Counted from the first letter of the stretch, positions 44,997 to 53,762 are shown. The stretch is 64,000 nucleotides of DNA from Acidisoma cellulosilyticum (GCF_020621385.1 NZ_JAESVA010000004.1:482691-546690), one strand, 5' to 3'. Notes: generated by a model from the letters alone, not told the origin. Program-made: numbers and translations.

Positions 44997-46437
44997 TGTC
45001 GGCGCAAGTTAGAAATGTCATCCTTTGTGCAAAATAGAGATGTCACTCAGGTGGCAGCGAAGCTCGGCGCTTCGAGGTTATTCCGATGCGTATAGCGGGC
45101 TGGATCGAGACGACGCTGATGGGCGGGCAGGGCGGCCTGACGCTCTTTGATGAGGGCCAGAGCCGGACCGAGCCGCTTGTTTTCAACGATCGGGGCTTGC
45201 TCGAGCGTGCGGATCTTGTCGAAGACGCGGAACGGCAGATCACTGCCGCGATACTGTAACGCAAACCGACCGTCCGGATAGTTGACGACCATAATGCGCT
45301 TGCGAGCCAAACGCCGGGCCTGCGGGGTTGGTTCCAAAATCAGCATCATGCGGTCGTAATGGACCGTCAGATTTGAGGTCACACTGCGCTCATCCCGTGT
45401 CGCAAAAATTTCCGCTAAATTGTCATCCAGGGCCAAAGGTCGGTGCAAATCCGCATCGCTCTTGGGCGGCTTGGCAAACCGACGATTATGATCCTCCATA
45501 AAGCCCGGTAGCCAAGCATTGGCGGCTTCGATCGTATCAATTCCGGCCAGCCTCAACTCCTTGACCAGCCGGTCCTGCAGGGTTCCGAATGCCCGCTCGA
45601 TCCGGCCCTTAGCCTGTGGTGAGTTGGCACAGATAATATCGATATCCAATGCGTGCAGCGCCCGGCCGAATTGCGTCATTCCGTCGCCACCTACGGCGTC
45701 GCGCTTGTAAACCCGAAAAACACTGAACTTGTCCGAGTAAAAGGCAATCGGCTTGCCCCAGTTCTCCAGATAGCTCCTGGTCGCGCGGAAATAATCAAAG
45801 GTGGTTTCGGCTGCCACAAAACGCAGCGCCATCAGCCGGCTTGTCGCGTCGTCGATGAACGCAAGCAGCGTGCAACGCGGCCGACGCTCTTCGAACCAGG
45901 CATGATCCGAACCGTCAATTTGAACCAGCTCGCCCACGCACTCCCGACGATTGCGCGGTTGATGTACCGAGGGAAGGCGGCGCCGGCGATCAATCCACAA
46001 GCCGTCTTCTATCATCCAATGCCGCAAGGTCTCCCGCGAAATGCCGAAGCCGTGCAGTTCGCTGAGCTTCTCGGTGGCCAGCGTGGGACCAAAATCGGCG
46101 TAGCGCTCCTTCACCAGCGCCATCGCCAGATCGCGATAGCTCGGAGGCAGTCGTCGGTTGCTCGGACGCCCGCGACGGCGCGACACCAGGCTAGGCGCAC
46201 CTTGCTCACGCAGGCTCTTCAGAAGCCGGAAGACTTGTCGACGGCTCAGTCCCGTCAGCTCGGCCGCGTCCTGAACCCGCAGACCGCCCGATTGCACGTC
46301 CAAGAGAACCTTAAGTCGCGAAAACTCCCGATCGCTCATCGATACCACCGCCATCACACAATCCTCCGGACCCTCAGAACCGGAACACAGTGACACTTCT
46401 ATTTTGCAGAGGGTGACATCTGTATATTGCTCCTACA
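44997..46437 (-). mobile_element. IS1202-like insertion sequence (formerly in the ISNCY group), complete
   Basis: The element runs from TGTCGGCGCAAG on the left to the inverted TGTAGGAGCAAT on the right. Over the first 50 or so bases the two ends align with a common core: ATGTCA, then TGCAAAATAGA, then TGTCACT. It carries one intact transposase on the minus strand and is bordered by the 14-base duplication CCGCTAGCACGTAA. TGT termini, long target duplications and this transposase type fit the IS1202 group. No passenger gene is present. The intact reading frame and exact duplication suggest a fairly recent insertion. Confidence 0.85.
45047..46354 (-). CDS. IS1202-type DDE transposase
   Basis: A 435-residue transposase. 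The N-terminal helix-turn-helix (VQDAAELTGLSRRQVFRLLK) spans about residues 22-45. The integrase core holds the acidic triad: Asp in VQIDGSDHAWF near residue 145, Asp in LLAFIDDATSRL near 163, and Glu in GRIERAFGTLQDRL near 255. A beta-barrel-like C-terminal part follows. The ATG at 46354 has a GGAGGA ribosome site; the frame extends 14 codons upstream to a GTG in the terminal repeat. No frameshift or premature stop is seen, so it may be active. Confidence 0.9.
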   Translation of the reverse strand: MAVVSMSDREFSRLKVLLDVQSGGLRVQDAAELTGLSRRQVFRLLKSLREQGAPSLVSRRRGRPSNRRLPPSYRDLAMALVKERYADFGPTLATEKLSELHGFGISRETLRHWMIEDGLWIDRRRRLPSVHQPRNRRECVGELVQIDGSDHAWFEERRPRCTLLAFIDDATSRLMALRFVAAETTFDYFRATRSYLENWGKPIAFYSDKFSVFRVYKRDAVGGDGMTQFGRALHALDIDIICANSPQAKGRIERAFGTLQDRLVKELRLAGIDTIEAANAWLPGFMEDHNRRFAKPPKSDADLHRPLALDDNLAEIFATRDERSVTSNLTVHYDRMMLILEPTPQARRLARKRIMVVNYPDGRFALQYRGSDLPFRVFDKIRTLEQAPIVENKRLGPALALIKERQAALPAHQRRLDPARYTHRNNLEAPSFAAT

Positions 46438-46451
46438 CCGCTAGCACGTAA
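46438..46451. repeat. 14-bp target-site duplication, right copy
   Basis: An exact copy of CCGCTAGCACGTAA at 44983-44996. Its last base directly precedes the first base of the dif-like sequence at 46452, so the insertion lies just outside the XerC-side arm of that site. Confidence 0.85.
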
Positions 46452-46479
46452 ATCTCGCAGAATATTTGTTATGTTAAAT
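46452..46479 (+). other. candidate dif site (XerC/XerD recombination site)
   Basis: The 28 bases divide into a XerC-side arm ATCTCGCAGAA, a six-base centre TATTTG, and a XerD-side arm TTATGTTAAAT. The XerD arm is identical to that of the E. coli dif site, and the XerC arm matches the common proteobacterial form ATTTCGCATAA at nine of 11 positions. The arms are partly inverted copies of each other (AT-T---CA-AA), as expected. Genes on both sides point towards it. It could be the chromosomal dif at the terminus or the resolution site of a chromid or plasmid. Confidence 0.7.
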
Positions 46480-46500
46480 TCAATGTTAGATCTAAGTCCT

Positions 46501-46514
46501 GGCGGCCGGCCGCC
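46501..46514. other. perfect 14-base GC palindrome next to the dif-like site
   Basis: GGCGGCCGGCCGCC is perfectly symmetrical and lies 21 bases beyond the dif-like site. It could be a protein-binding site or simply a GC-rich palindrome. The region from 46480 to 46649 holds no gene. Confidence 0.35.
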
Positions 46515-46649
46515 ACTCGGCGGTCACGGCCAAGGCCGCCCCACTGATTTTGGGGTATCGGAACCAAGAATCACCGATCCATGGTTCCGATCATGTTCCG
46601 CGTCTTGTCCTGCGAAATGACAAGCACTCAGGTAAATTGATCACTGGCA

Positions 46650-47471
46650 CTATACCAAAATCATCCCGCCGTCACACATGATGATCTGTCCCGTCATATA
46701 GTCGGAATCGGCCGAGGCAAGAAAGGCGCAGATACCCGCGAGGTCAGCCGGAACGGCTGGACGGCCGACCAGGATATTCGCAGAAAACGAATTGAGGAAT
46801 TCGCCCTTCTCCTTGATCACGCCTTTATCGATCATATCCCGCTCCAACCCGTCCCATAGCGGGGTCACGACAACACCCGGTGCAATGCCGTTGACCGTGA
46901 TCTTATGCGGTGCGAATTCACGCGCGGCGGCTTGGGTCAGCGAGATGACGGCAGCCTTGCTTGCGCAATAAGGCGCGAATTCTGCATAGCCCTGGCGCCC
47001 GGCAATGGAGGCCGTGTTGATGATCTTGCCGCCCTGCCGGCTTGCGATCATCTGGCGGCCGACCTCCTGCATGCCGATCAAGACACCAAGGGCATTCACG
47101 CGCATGATGCTGTTGAAATTGGCATCATCGATGTCCATGAACGGCACTGGCTTGTTGAAGCCGGCATTGTTGAACAGCACGTCGATTTTGCCATAGACAC
47201 CGACGACCTTTTCGACCATCGCGCGGGTCGCAATACGGTCCGCGACATCGACTGCCACACCCAGGCCAGAAAACCCCTCTGCCCGCAGGCTTTCTGCTGC
47301 ATGCTCCGCTTTGCCACCGTCAAGATCGGCGATGACGGCATGCGCGCCTTCGGCCGCCACGCGGCGAATAATCCCCTCCCCCAGACCGGAGGCACCGCCG
47401 GTGACGATGACGACCTGACCCGCCAAGCGACCTGCCACGATCCGCGCGTCTTTGGTTGCAAGATCAGTCAT
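46650..47471 (-). CDS. SDR-family NAD(P)-dependent dehydrogenase
   Basis: A 273-residue short-chain dehydrogenase. The cofactor motif is VTGGASGLG near residue 24, NNAG lies near residue 103, the catalytic Ser is in TASIAG, and Tyr-x-x-x-Lys is in YCASK near residue 169. The C-terminus MTGQIIMCDGG is typical. It closes the long minus-strand operon and overlaps the preceding alcohol dehydrogenase by eight bases. The family oxidises polyols, sugars or hydroxy acids; the operon setting suggests a cyclitol-like or polyol substrate (inference). Confidence 0.88.
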   Translation of the reverse strand: MTDLATKDARIVAGRLAGQVVIVTGGASGLGEGIIRRVAAEGAHAVIADLDGGKAEHAAESLRAEGFSGLGVAVDVADRIATRAMVEKVVGVYGKIDVLFNNAGFNKPVPFMDIDDANFNSIMRVNALGVLIGMQEVGRQMIASRQGGKIINTASIAGRQGYAEFAPYCASKAAVISLTQAAAREFAPHKITVNGIAPGVVVTPLWDGLERDMIDKGVIKEKGEFLNSFSANILVGRPAVPADLAGICAFLASADSDYMTGQIIMCDGGMILV

Positions 47472-48447
47472 TGCTCAGGGTCACCTTGATGCATTTATCA
47501 GCCTGCGAGCCAAGGGCAAAAGCCTCGATGCTGCGGCTCAGTGGAAATTCATGCGTGCGGATAGGGGAAAGGTCGAGCTTGGTGCGCTCCAGAAAGCGGA
47601 TTGCCGCCGGCCATACGCCGGGCGAACCAATGCAGCCTCTGACAGTAAGATTGCGCATCTGGATATTGCCCAGATGGGAACTGACCATTCGTCCGATATT
47701 GATTCCGACCATCGACAAGCGGCCTTCTTCCCGCACGAGGTCGAAGACCAGACCGAGAGACGCATCATGGCCGGAGGCTTCCACCACCAGATCGGCACCC
47801 TTCCCTTGTGTCAGCGCCATGACCTGGTCAATCGTGTTTCCGGCCAGCGGATCGATGACCTCGGCCGCCTCAAGCTTCAAAGCGGCGTCCCGTCGGCTTG
47901 CGATTGGATCGATGACGATGACGCGCGCACCCATGCCGATGGCAGCCGCCGCGGACACAAGACCGATAGTGCCGCCGCCGGAGACCACAACCGTCTCGCT
48001 CGCATTCGTGCCGCCGGAGCGTTGCACGGCATAGAAGCCACACGTAAAGGGCTCGATCAGTGACGCAGTCCCGTCATCGATCGTGTCGGGCAATTTGTGC
48101 AGCCATTCCGGCCGAACCACGAAATATTCCCGGTCTGCTCCATTCAGGGAGAAGCCGAAATGGTGAATCCGATCCGGCAAACGCACAACGCATTCACCCA
48201 CCACGCGCTCACCGCGATGGAAACCCTGCACGTTGCGGCCAGTCTCGACAATCTCTCCGCACCATTCGTGGCCGGGCGTCACCGGATAGCTGATCGGAAT
48301 GATGTAGCGGCCCGCGAGCAACTCGTAATCAGAATGGCAGATCCCGACCTTGAGAAGGCGCACGAGAATTTCATTCTCGGTGATTTTAGGCACCGGCACA
48401 TCTTGCAGAACAGGTGCGTCCGGCGTTTCGAAGACGAGCGCTTTCAT
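47464..48447 (-). CDS. zinc-dependent medium-chain alcohol/polyol dehydrogenase
   Basis: A 327-residue MDR dehydrogenase. Catalytic zinc ligands are visible (Cys in VGICHSDYELLAG near residue 37, His in TPGHEWCGE near residue 58), and the cofactor motif is GGGTIGLV near residue 166. The four-Cys structural zinc lobe is absent, a feature shared with sorbitol-dehydrogenase-like members that bind only the catalytic metal. It overlaps both neighbours by four to eight bases and is thus part of the hydroxyquinol operon. The substrate is probably a polyol or sugar-like alcohol. Confidence 0.87.
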   Translation of the reverse strand: MKALVFETPDAPVLQDVPVPKITENEILVRLLKVGICHSDYELLAGRYIIPISYPVTPGHEWCGEIVETGRNVQGFHRGERVVGECVVRLPDRIHHFGFSLNGADREYFVVRPEWLHKLPDTIDDGTASLIEPFTCGFYAVQRSGGTNASETVVVSGGGTIGLVSAAAAIGMGARVIVIDPIASRRDAALKLEAAEVIDPLAGNTIDQVMALTQGKGADLVVEASGHDASLGLVFDLVREEGRLSMVGINIGRMVSSHLGNIQMRNLTVRGCIGSPGVWPAAIRFLERTKLDLSPIRTHEFPLSRSIEAFALGSQADKCIKVTLSND

Positions 48448-49466
48448 GCCGCTTCTCTCCCCTCGCCTTGCACCGCTTCCAACCTTTGGCTTCGCGCGCC
48501 GCGCACGATCGCTTCAAGGAGTGCGATATTCGCGACCATCTCGGCGCCCGTAATGGGATAGGCAGCCTCACCGCGCACGGCGCGCGCAAAGGCCTCAAAA
48601 TTCGTGACTACCGGCTCCGCAGGCTTCACCTCTTCGACCGTGATGGGCTGATCCTTCATGCCGGTGGTGACAACCCATCCGTCCGGCGCTTCGACATGGG
48701 CGCGGTCCCGCACATCGATCCAACCTTCCGTGCCGAAGACAGCGAAACGCGAGAAGAAGGGCGTGGCAAGTGTCGCGCTGATATAGGCGGTGCCGCCGCC
48801 GGCGAAGCGGACATAGGCGCTCATCGTGTCGCCGGAGGGCAAGTCAGACGCCCGCTGTTCGCAGGTCACCAGAACATCGCGCGCCGGGCCCATCAGCTTC
48901 ACGGCGAGGTCCGTCAGATGAATGCCGGTTGCGGTCATGCCACCCGCCGGCGCTTGATCCGGCTTCAACCGCCAGTTTGCCCGATCGAGCTTGAGGAATT
49001 TGTCATGGCTGAAATTGGCCTCGATCTGCAGCAGGCGGCCGAGCGAACCGTTTTCAGCGGCCGTCAGGATCGCGGCGATCGGGGGCTCAAACCGCCGCTC
49101 ATGGCCCATGCCCAGAACAAGCCCGGCCTGCTGGCAGCGCGCGACGGCCTGCTCGGCCCCGGCGCGTGTCAGTGCCAGGGGCTTTTCGCAAAAGACGTGC
49201 TTTCCGGCCGCGACGGTTTGCGCGATCTGCTGCTCGTGAAAGCTATGCGGTGTCACTAGCAGCACGGCTTCGATGGCCGGATCGGCCAATGCATCTTCGA
49301 GAGCTGCCGATACTGGGATTTTGTAGCGATCGGCAAATTGGGTTGCGATGTCCTGATTAACTTCGACCGCGCGCGCGATGCGAATACGAGGATTGCCTTC
49401 GAGCGTCGCCGCGATCTTGCTGCCCCACCAACCGAGCCCGACAAGGGCCACTTTTACCGGTTCCAT
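48444..49466 (-). CDS. Gfo/Idh/MocA family oxidoreductase
   Basis: A 340-residue NAD(P)-dependent dehydrogenase with VALVGLGWWGSKIA at the N-terminus, the EKP motif in HVFCEKPLAL near residue 92, and TATGIHLTDLAVKLMGP with the conserved His near residue 176. ATG 49466 is chosen because GGGAGTG lies nine bases upstream; a further ATG at 49481 lacks one. It starts 39 bases after the thiolase gene and overlaps the alcohol dehydrogenase by four bases, which links sugar- or inositol-type oxidation to the ring-cleavage genes. Confidence 0.88.
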   Translation of the reverse strand: MEPVKVALVGLGWWGSKIAATLEGNPRIRIARAVEVNQDIATQFADRYKIPVSAALEDALADPAIEAVLLVTPHSFHEQQIAQTVAAGKHVFCEKPLALTRAGAEQAVARCQQAGLVLGMGHERRFEPPIAAILTAAENGSLGRLLQIEANFSHDKFLKLDRANWRLKPDQAPAGGMTATGIHLTDLAVKLMGPARDVLVTCEQRASDLPSGDTMSAYVRFAGGGTAYISATLATPFFSRFAVFGTEGWIDVRDRAHVEAPDGWVVTTGMKDQPITVEEVKPAEPVVTNFEAFARAVRGEAAYPITGAEMVANIALLEAIVRGARSQRLEAVQGEGREAA

Positions 49467-49505
49467 CTGTTTCACTCCCATTGTCTTTTTTGCCGCGCGG
49501 TGTCT

Positions 49506-50711
49506 TCAGACCGCTTCCAGCATCAGCGCTATGCCTTGTCCGACGCCAATGCACATCGTCACCAAGGCGAAGCGCCCGCCACGCTGCTCCAGCGCATTGA
49601 CCGCTGTCATGGCCAGCCTGGCGCCAGACGCCCCCAAGGGATGGCCGATAGCGATGGCACCGCCATGCGGGTTGACGTGCTCGGCATCCGCTGGCAGGCC
49701 CAACCGCCGCAGCACGGCAATGGCCTGGGACGCGAAGGCCTCGTTCAGTTCGATGACATCGACATCGCGAATGGACAGGCCGAGGCGCGCAAGCAGCTTT
49801 TCACTGGCGGGTGCCGGCCCCATGCCCATGATGCGCGGCTCAACGCCCGCTGTCGCCATGCCGAGAATCCGCGCGCGCGGCCTTAACCCATGGCGAGCGG
49901 CCGCCGCTTCACTGGCGACGATCAGCGCGGCCGCGCCATCATTCACGCCGGAAGCATTGCCGGCGGTGACCGTGCCACCTGTCTTGCGGAAGGGCGTCGG
50001 CAGTTTCGCCAAAGCATCCAAGCTTGTCTCCGGTCTTGGATGTTCGTCGACCGAGACCACGGTTTCGCTCTTCTTGCCGCGCATGGTGACAGGCACAATT
50101 TCCCGTGCAAAGAAGCCCTCAGCCTGCGCCTTTGCGGCGCGCTGCTGACTGCGCAGTGCAAACTGGTCCTGCTCCGCACGCGACACGCCAAACTGTTCCG
50201 CCACATTCTCGCCGGTCTCCGGCATGGCGTCTGTGCCGTAGAGCGCCTGAAGGGCCGGATTGATGAAGCGCCAGCCGATCGTCGTATCCTCAAGGGCTGC
50301 CTGTCGCGAGAAGGCCTGCGCCTGCTTGCCCATGACGAAGGGCGCCCTTGTCATGCTCTCCACGCCACCAGCCAGCGCGAACTCTCCCTCCCCAGCCCGG
50401 ATCATGCGCGCGGCCGTGCCGAGCGCGTCCAGGCCCGAGCCACAGAGGCGATTGACGGTGCTCCCCGGAACCCCAGGCCCGAAGCCCGCCAGCAGCAGCG
50501 CCATGCGGGCGACGTTACGATTATCCTCACCGGCCTGGTTGGCACAGCCCATGGAGCAGTCGTCCAGCGCATCCCAATCGACGGAGCCGTGTCGCGTGTG
50601 TAGCGTCGCCAGGACATGCGCCAGCATATCGTCGGGACGCAGATCTTTCAGGGCGCCGCCGTAGCGGCCGAAGGGCGTGCGGGCAAAGTCACAGATAAAA
50701 GCTTCAGACAT
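49506..50711 (-). CDS. pcaF: 3-oxoadipyl-CoA thiolase
   Basis: A 401-residue thiolase that splits 3-oxoadipyl-CoA into succinyl-CoA and acetyl-CoA, the last step of the 3-oxoadipate pathway. The nucleophile Cys90 is in STVNRLCGSG, the His is in AIAIGHPLGASGAR near residue 357, and the second Cys is in TMCIGVGQG near residue 387. Its start overlaps pcaJ by eight bases. Sequence alone cannot exclude a general acetyl-CoA acetyltransferase, but the pcaIJ neighbours support pcaF. Confidence 0.9.
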   Translation of the reverse strand: MSEAFICDFARTPFGRYGGALKDLRPDDMLAHVLATLHTRHGSVDWDALDDCSMGCANQAGEDNRNVARMALLLAGFGPGVPGSTVNRLCGSGLDALGTAARMIRAGEGEFALAGGVESMTRAPFVMGKQAQAFSRQAALEDTTIGWRFINPALQALYGTDAMPETGENVAEQFGVSRAEQDQFALRSQQRAAKAQAEGFFAREIVPVTMRGKKSETVVSVDEHPRPETSLDALAKLPTPFRKTGGTVTAGNASGVNDGAAALIVASEAAAARHGLRPRARILGMATAGVEPRIMGMGPAPASEKLLARLGLSIRDVDVIELNEAFASQAIAVLRRLGLPADAEHVNPHGGAIAIGHPLGASGARLAMTAVNALEQRGGRFALVTMCIGVGQGIALMLEAV

Positions 50712-51363
50712 GAACGGTCTCCGCCGCCAGCAGAGAGGCGCCCGTCAGGCGTCTGAGGTCTTCGATGGAAATATCCTGGTGCTTGTCGCGAAGGACAAAA
50801 CCTGCAGGCGTCACGTCGATCACCGCTAAATTGGTGCAGATCCGGCTGACGACGCCGAGCGCCGTCAGTGGATACCGACATTGCTCGACGAGTTTGGGGG
50901 CGCCGTCGCGCGTCGTATGCTCGGTCATAACCCAGACGCGCTTGGCGCCGGCCGCGAGGTCCATCGCGCCACCGACCGCCGGCGCCGCATCGGCCTCCGA
51001 GATCGCCCAATTCGCCAGGTCGCCGTTGCTGGCAACCTCGTAGGCGCCGAGGACGCACAGATCGATATGGCCGCCGCGGATCATCGCGAAACTGTCCGCG
51101 TGATGAAAAAAAGCCCCACCCTTGTGCAGCGTGACATGCTGTTTTCCGGCATTGATCAGCCAAGGATCTTCCTGCCCTTTCTCGGGGGCCGGCCCCATAC
51201 CCAGCAGTCCGTTTTCGGAATGCAGCACCACTTCGCGGTCATCGGGGATCGCGTCGGCGATCAATGTCGGGATGCCGATGCCGAGATTGACATACCATCC
51301 TTCCGGAATCTCGGCAGCAACGCGCGCCGCCATTTCCCGTCTGGACCAACCAGCGGCGCTCAT
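50704..51363 (-). CDS. pcaJ: 3-oxoadipate CoA-transferase beta subunit
   Basis: A 219-residue subunit B of a class I CoA-transferase that moves CoA from succinyl-CoA to 3-oxoadipate. The catalytic Glu50 is in VLHSENGLLG. The sequence GIGIPTL near residue 28 and GGAMDLAAGAKRVWVMTEH near residue 128 are typical. ATG 51363 overlaps the pcaI stop by four bases; the frame runs further upstream without support. Confidence 0.9.
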   Translation of the reverse strand: MSAAGWSRREMAARVAAEIPEGWYVNLGIGIPTLIADAIPDDREVVLHSENGLLGMGPAPEKGQEDPWLINAGKQHVTLHKGGAFFHHADSFAMIRGGHIDLCVLGAYEVASNGDLANWAISEADAAPAVGGAMDLAAGAKRVWVMTEHTTRDGAPKLVEQCRYPLTALGVVSRICTNLAVIDVTPAGFVLRDKHQDISIEDLRRLTGASLLAAETVHV

Positions 51364-52043
51364 GCTGCAAGCTCCTTGGGTAGCGGCAATGTCAGGATGC
51401 GTTGGACGAAGATGCCCGGTGTCACGACCACTTCCGGATCGATGGCGCCGAGCTCGACGAAATAATGCGTCTGCGCGATCGTCAACTTCGCCGCCGTCGC
51501 CATGACCGCGTTGAAATTGCGGCCGCTCTTTTGATAGGTCAGATTGCCCCAACGATCGGCAAACCAGGCTTCGACCAGCGCAACGTCGCCGGGCAGCGCT
51601 TGTTCCAGCACATAGAACCGGCCGCCGATTTCCCGGACTTCCTTGTCCTTAGCGAGCTTCGTGCCATAGCCTGTGGGGGTGAAGAACGCCGGAATGCCGG
51701 CGCCGGCCGCGCGTAGCCTCTCGGCGAGCGTGCCCTGCGGCACAATTTCCAGCTCGATCTTGCCGGCTCGAAACAGATCCTCGAACACAACGGATCCCGC
51801 GCTGCGCGGGAAAGAGCAGATGATACGACGGACGCGCCCGGCCTCCATAAGCTTTGCAAGACCGACCCGCCCTGCTCCGGCATTATTGGCGACAACCGTC
51901 AGGTCACGTGCCCCTTGATCGATCAAAGATTCAATCAATAGATCAGGTTGTCCGACCGCACCGAAACCGCCGACTAAAATCGTCGCGCCGTCTTCAATGC
52001 CCGCGAGCGCCTCCTCGATAGTCGCGACTGATTTGTTGATCAT
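51360..52043 (-). CDS. pcaI: 3-oxoadipate CoA-transferase alpha subunit
   Basis: A 227-residue subunit A of the same transferase. The CoA-binding Gly loop is VGGFGAVGQPD near residue 23, and the conserved FFTPTGYGT lies near residue 121. Paired with pcaJ in the usual alpha-then-beta order. Scot-type transferases for acetoacetate are close relatives; the ring-cleavage context favours 3-oxoadipate. Confidence 0.9.
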   Translation of the reverse strand: MINKSVATIEEALAGIEDGATILVGGFGAVGQPDLLIESLIDQGARDLTVVANNAGAGRVGLAKLMEAGRVRRIICSFPRSAGSVVFEDLFRAGKIELEIVPQGTLAERLRAAGAGIPAFFTPTGYGTKLAKDKEVREIGGRFYVLEQALPGDVALVEAWFADRWGNLTYQKSGRNFNAVMATAAKLTIAQTHYFVELGAIDPEVVVTPGIFVQRILTLPLPKELAA

Positions 52044-52065
52044 GATGTGTGAACCACTGGAGGCA

Positions 52066-53733
52066 TCAGGCAGCCCTCCTGCTTGATTTGTGACGAAAAA
52101 TGCCGTCGATCCGCCGCTGAGCGGAAACGAGGGCTGCTCTGTCCGTTGTTTGCCCGGTCAGGGCATCATGCACTTCCTGGCCGATGATCGCTTCCATCGC
52201 GACATATTCGGGAATCGGCGGGCGCTGCCAGCTGTCGAGCAGATCGCGCCGCGCCACGCGCTCCACAAAGTTCACGATCGGTGAGCTTTGCATGACCTCA
52301 GGGTCAGAGATCACGCTGAAACGCGGACGCACCGGCAGTCCGCTTTTCAGATGATCCCGCACCGTATCGGGCGAGGTGATCCAGGCGATCGCATCGACCG
52401 CAAGGCGCATGCGCTCTTCCGGCAGATTGCTCGGAACTGCGAGCACAAAACCGCCGATCGGCGCTGTCACCTTGCCTTGGGGGCCGGCAGGATGCGGCAG
52501 GTATTCCACCTTGCGGCCGACTTTGGAGCGCGTGTCGTATTCAAAACGCGCGGCCCGCATGCTCCAGCAATAGGTCATCGCCGCGTGCCCGGTTAGAAAG
52601 GTATCGAGGCTTGCTTCCCAATCCAATTCCGTCACACCAGGCGGCGAAATCTCCACCAGCCTGTGCATATAGTCGAGGACGCGCAGCCCCGCTGTCATGT
52701 CGATGACCGGCCTTACGGGTTTGCTGGCTGTCTTGGCAGAGCGGTCCAACAAAAAGCTTCCGCAATCGCCGAGCAGGAACAGGAAACTCGCGGCGATCGG
52801 CATGCCTCGCGCCGCATTCCAGGTAATGCCATAGCGGCCATGGGCGGGCGCGTGCAGCGCCTTGCCGGCAGCCAGCACCTGTTCGAAGTTCGACGGAAAC
52901 CCGATATTGGCTTCCTGAAAAAGATCCCGCCGCACCGCCAATGTCTCGATCGTACAATAGATCGGCATGCCGTATTGCGTGCCACGCCATTTGCCGGTTG
53001 CCCAGAAATCCGCATGAAATTCGGTCGGCTCCAACCCGGCATCCCGCACCACATTGCCGAGCGGGCGAATGAAACCCTTGGCCGCGAATTCCCCCATCCA
53101 GGGAATATTGATGGCAACGATATCATATTGCGAGACGGGCCTTTGGGCATTTTCCATCGCAAGTTGATAAAGCTGCGGCAGGCGCGCCAAGGTAAAGTCG
53201 CGACGGGAGCCAAAGCTTGTTCGCAGATCAGCCCACATATTCTGCAACGCGACGAAATAATTGTCCTCTGCCAGCAGAAAGCGAATGTCGAAGCGCTTGC
53301 TGTGCTGAGCGCCGGGTGACCCGCCGATAGGCGAAGCGCCGAAATAATAGTCCTCGCTCGCCTCCCCAGGGCCGCGACTACCCAGGGTTTGAGCGACCGC
53401 GCGCTTCACCTCAACCAGATAGGATTCGAACAGTTTCTTGAGCTTCGCACTTGGCTGCAGAGCGAATGATTTCCCTGTCTTCGTGCGCGGCACGCGGGTA
53501 ATCAGCCCCGCGTCTATCAACTCCTCGACCTTGCGTAACGCCGTGGTGTAAGGCGCGTAACCGGCCTGGGCTAAAGCCGAGATGGTGACGATATCCCCAC
53601 GGGTCACACTGCTCATGAGATGATGGACCAACTGCCAAACGAGTTCGCTGTCACCTTGTGGAAATGCTTTTGCCCAGGGCGAGCGTAGCTTCTGCAGAAA
53701 GTCCAGAATCCTCAGGAGTTCAAGGTCATTCAT
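52066..53733 (-). CDS. regulator-like fusion: winged helix plus solute-binding-protein fold
   Basis: A 555-residue cytoplasmic protein with no signal peptide. Residues 1-115 look like a MarR-type winged helix, with ISALAQAGYAPYTTALRKVE and a wing ending GKSFALQPS. Residues 150-550 match a family-1 extracellular sugar-binding protein (IVAINIPWMGEFAAKGFI near residue 205, YGMPIYCTIETLAVRRDLF near 255, and PIGGFVLAVPSN near 425). Normally this fold is periplasmic; here it would serve as an intracellular ligand sensor joined to DNA binding. It sits inside the hydroxyquinol operon, between the dehydrogenase and pcaI, so it probably reads a pathway compound and controls the operon. Related proteins occur in a few proteobacteria and tend to be annotated simply as solute-binding proteins. 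Confidence 0.8.
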   Translation of the reverse strand: MNDLELLRILDFLQKLRSPWAKAFPQGDSELVWQLVHHLMSSVTRGDIVTISALAQAGYAPYTTALRKVEELIDAGLITRVPRTKTGKSFALQPSAKLKKLFESYLVEVKRAVAQTLGSRGPGEASEDYYFGASPIGGSPGAQHSKRFDIRFLLAEDNYFVALQNMWADLRTSFGSRRDFTLARLPQLYQLAMENAQRPVSQYDIVAINIPWMGEFAAKGFIRPLGNVVRDAGLEPTEFHADFWATGKWRGTQYGMPIYCTIETLAVRRDLFQEANIGFPSNFEQVLAAGKALHAPAHGRYGITWNAARGMPIAASFLFLLGDCGSFLLDRSAKTASKPVRPVIDMTAGLRVLDYMHRLVEISPPGVTELDWEASLDTFLTGHAAMTYCWSMRAARFEYDTRSKVGRKVEYLPHPAGPQGKVTAPIGGFVLAVPSNLPEERMRLAVDAIAWITSPDTVRDHLKSGLPVRPRFSVISDPEVMQSSPIVNFVERVARRDLLDSWQRPPIPEYVAMEAIIGQEVHDALTGQTTDRAALVSAQRRIDGIFRHKSSRRAA

Positions 53734-53762
53734 TGCAATTCCTAAGCCCTGTTTCCTGTTCC

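Noticed and set aside
45125-45132. GGGCAGGG, an FtsK-orienting motif near the dif-like site
   Set aside because: It lies within the transposase gene of the insertion sequence, so it says nothing about native polarity; a replicon-wide count is needed.
52066-53733. Reading this gene as an ordinary periplasmic binding protein of an importer
   Set aside because: There is no signal peptide, an N-terminal winged helix is present, and no permease or ATPase is adjacent on that strand.
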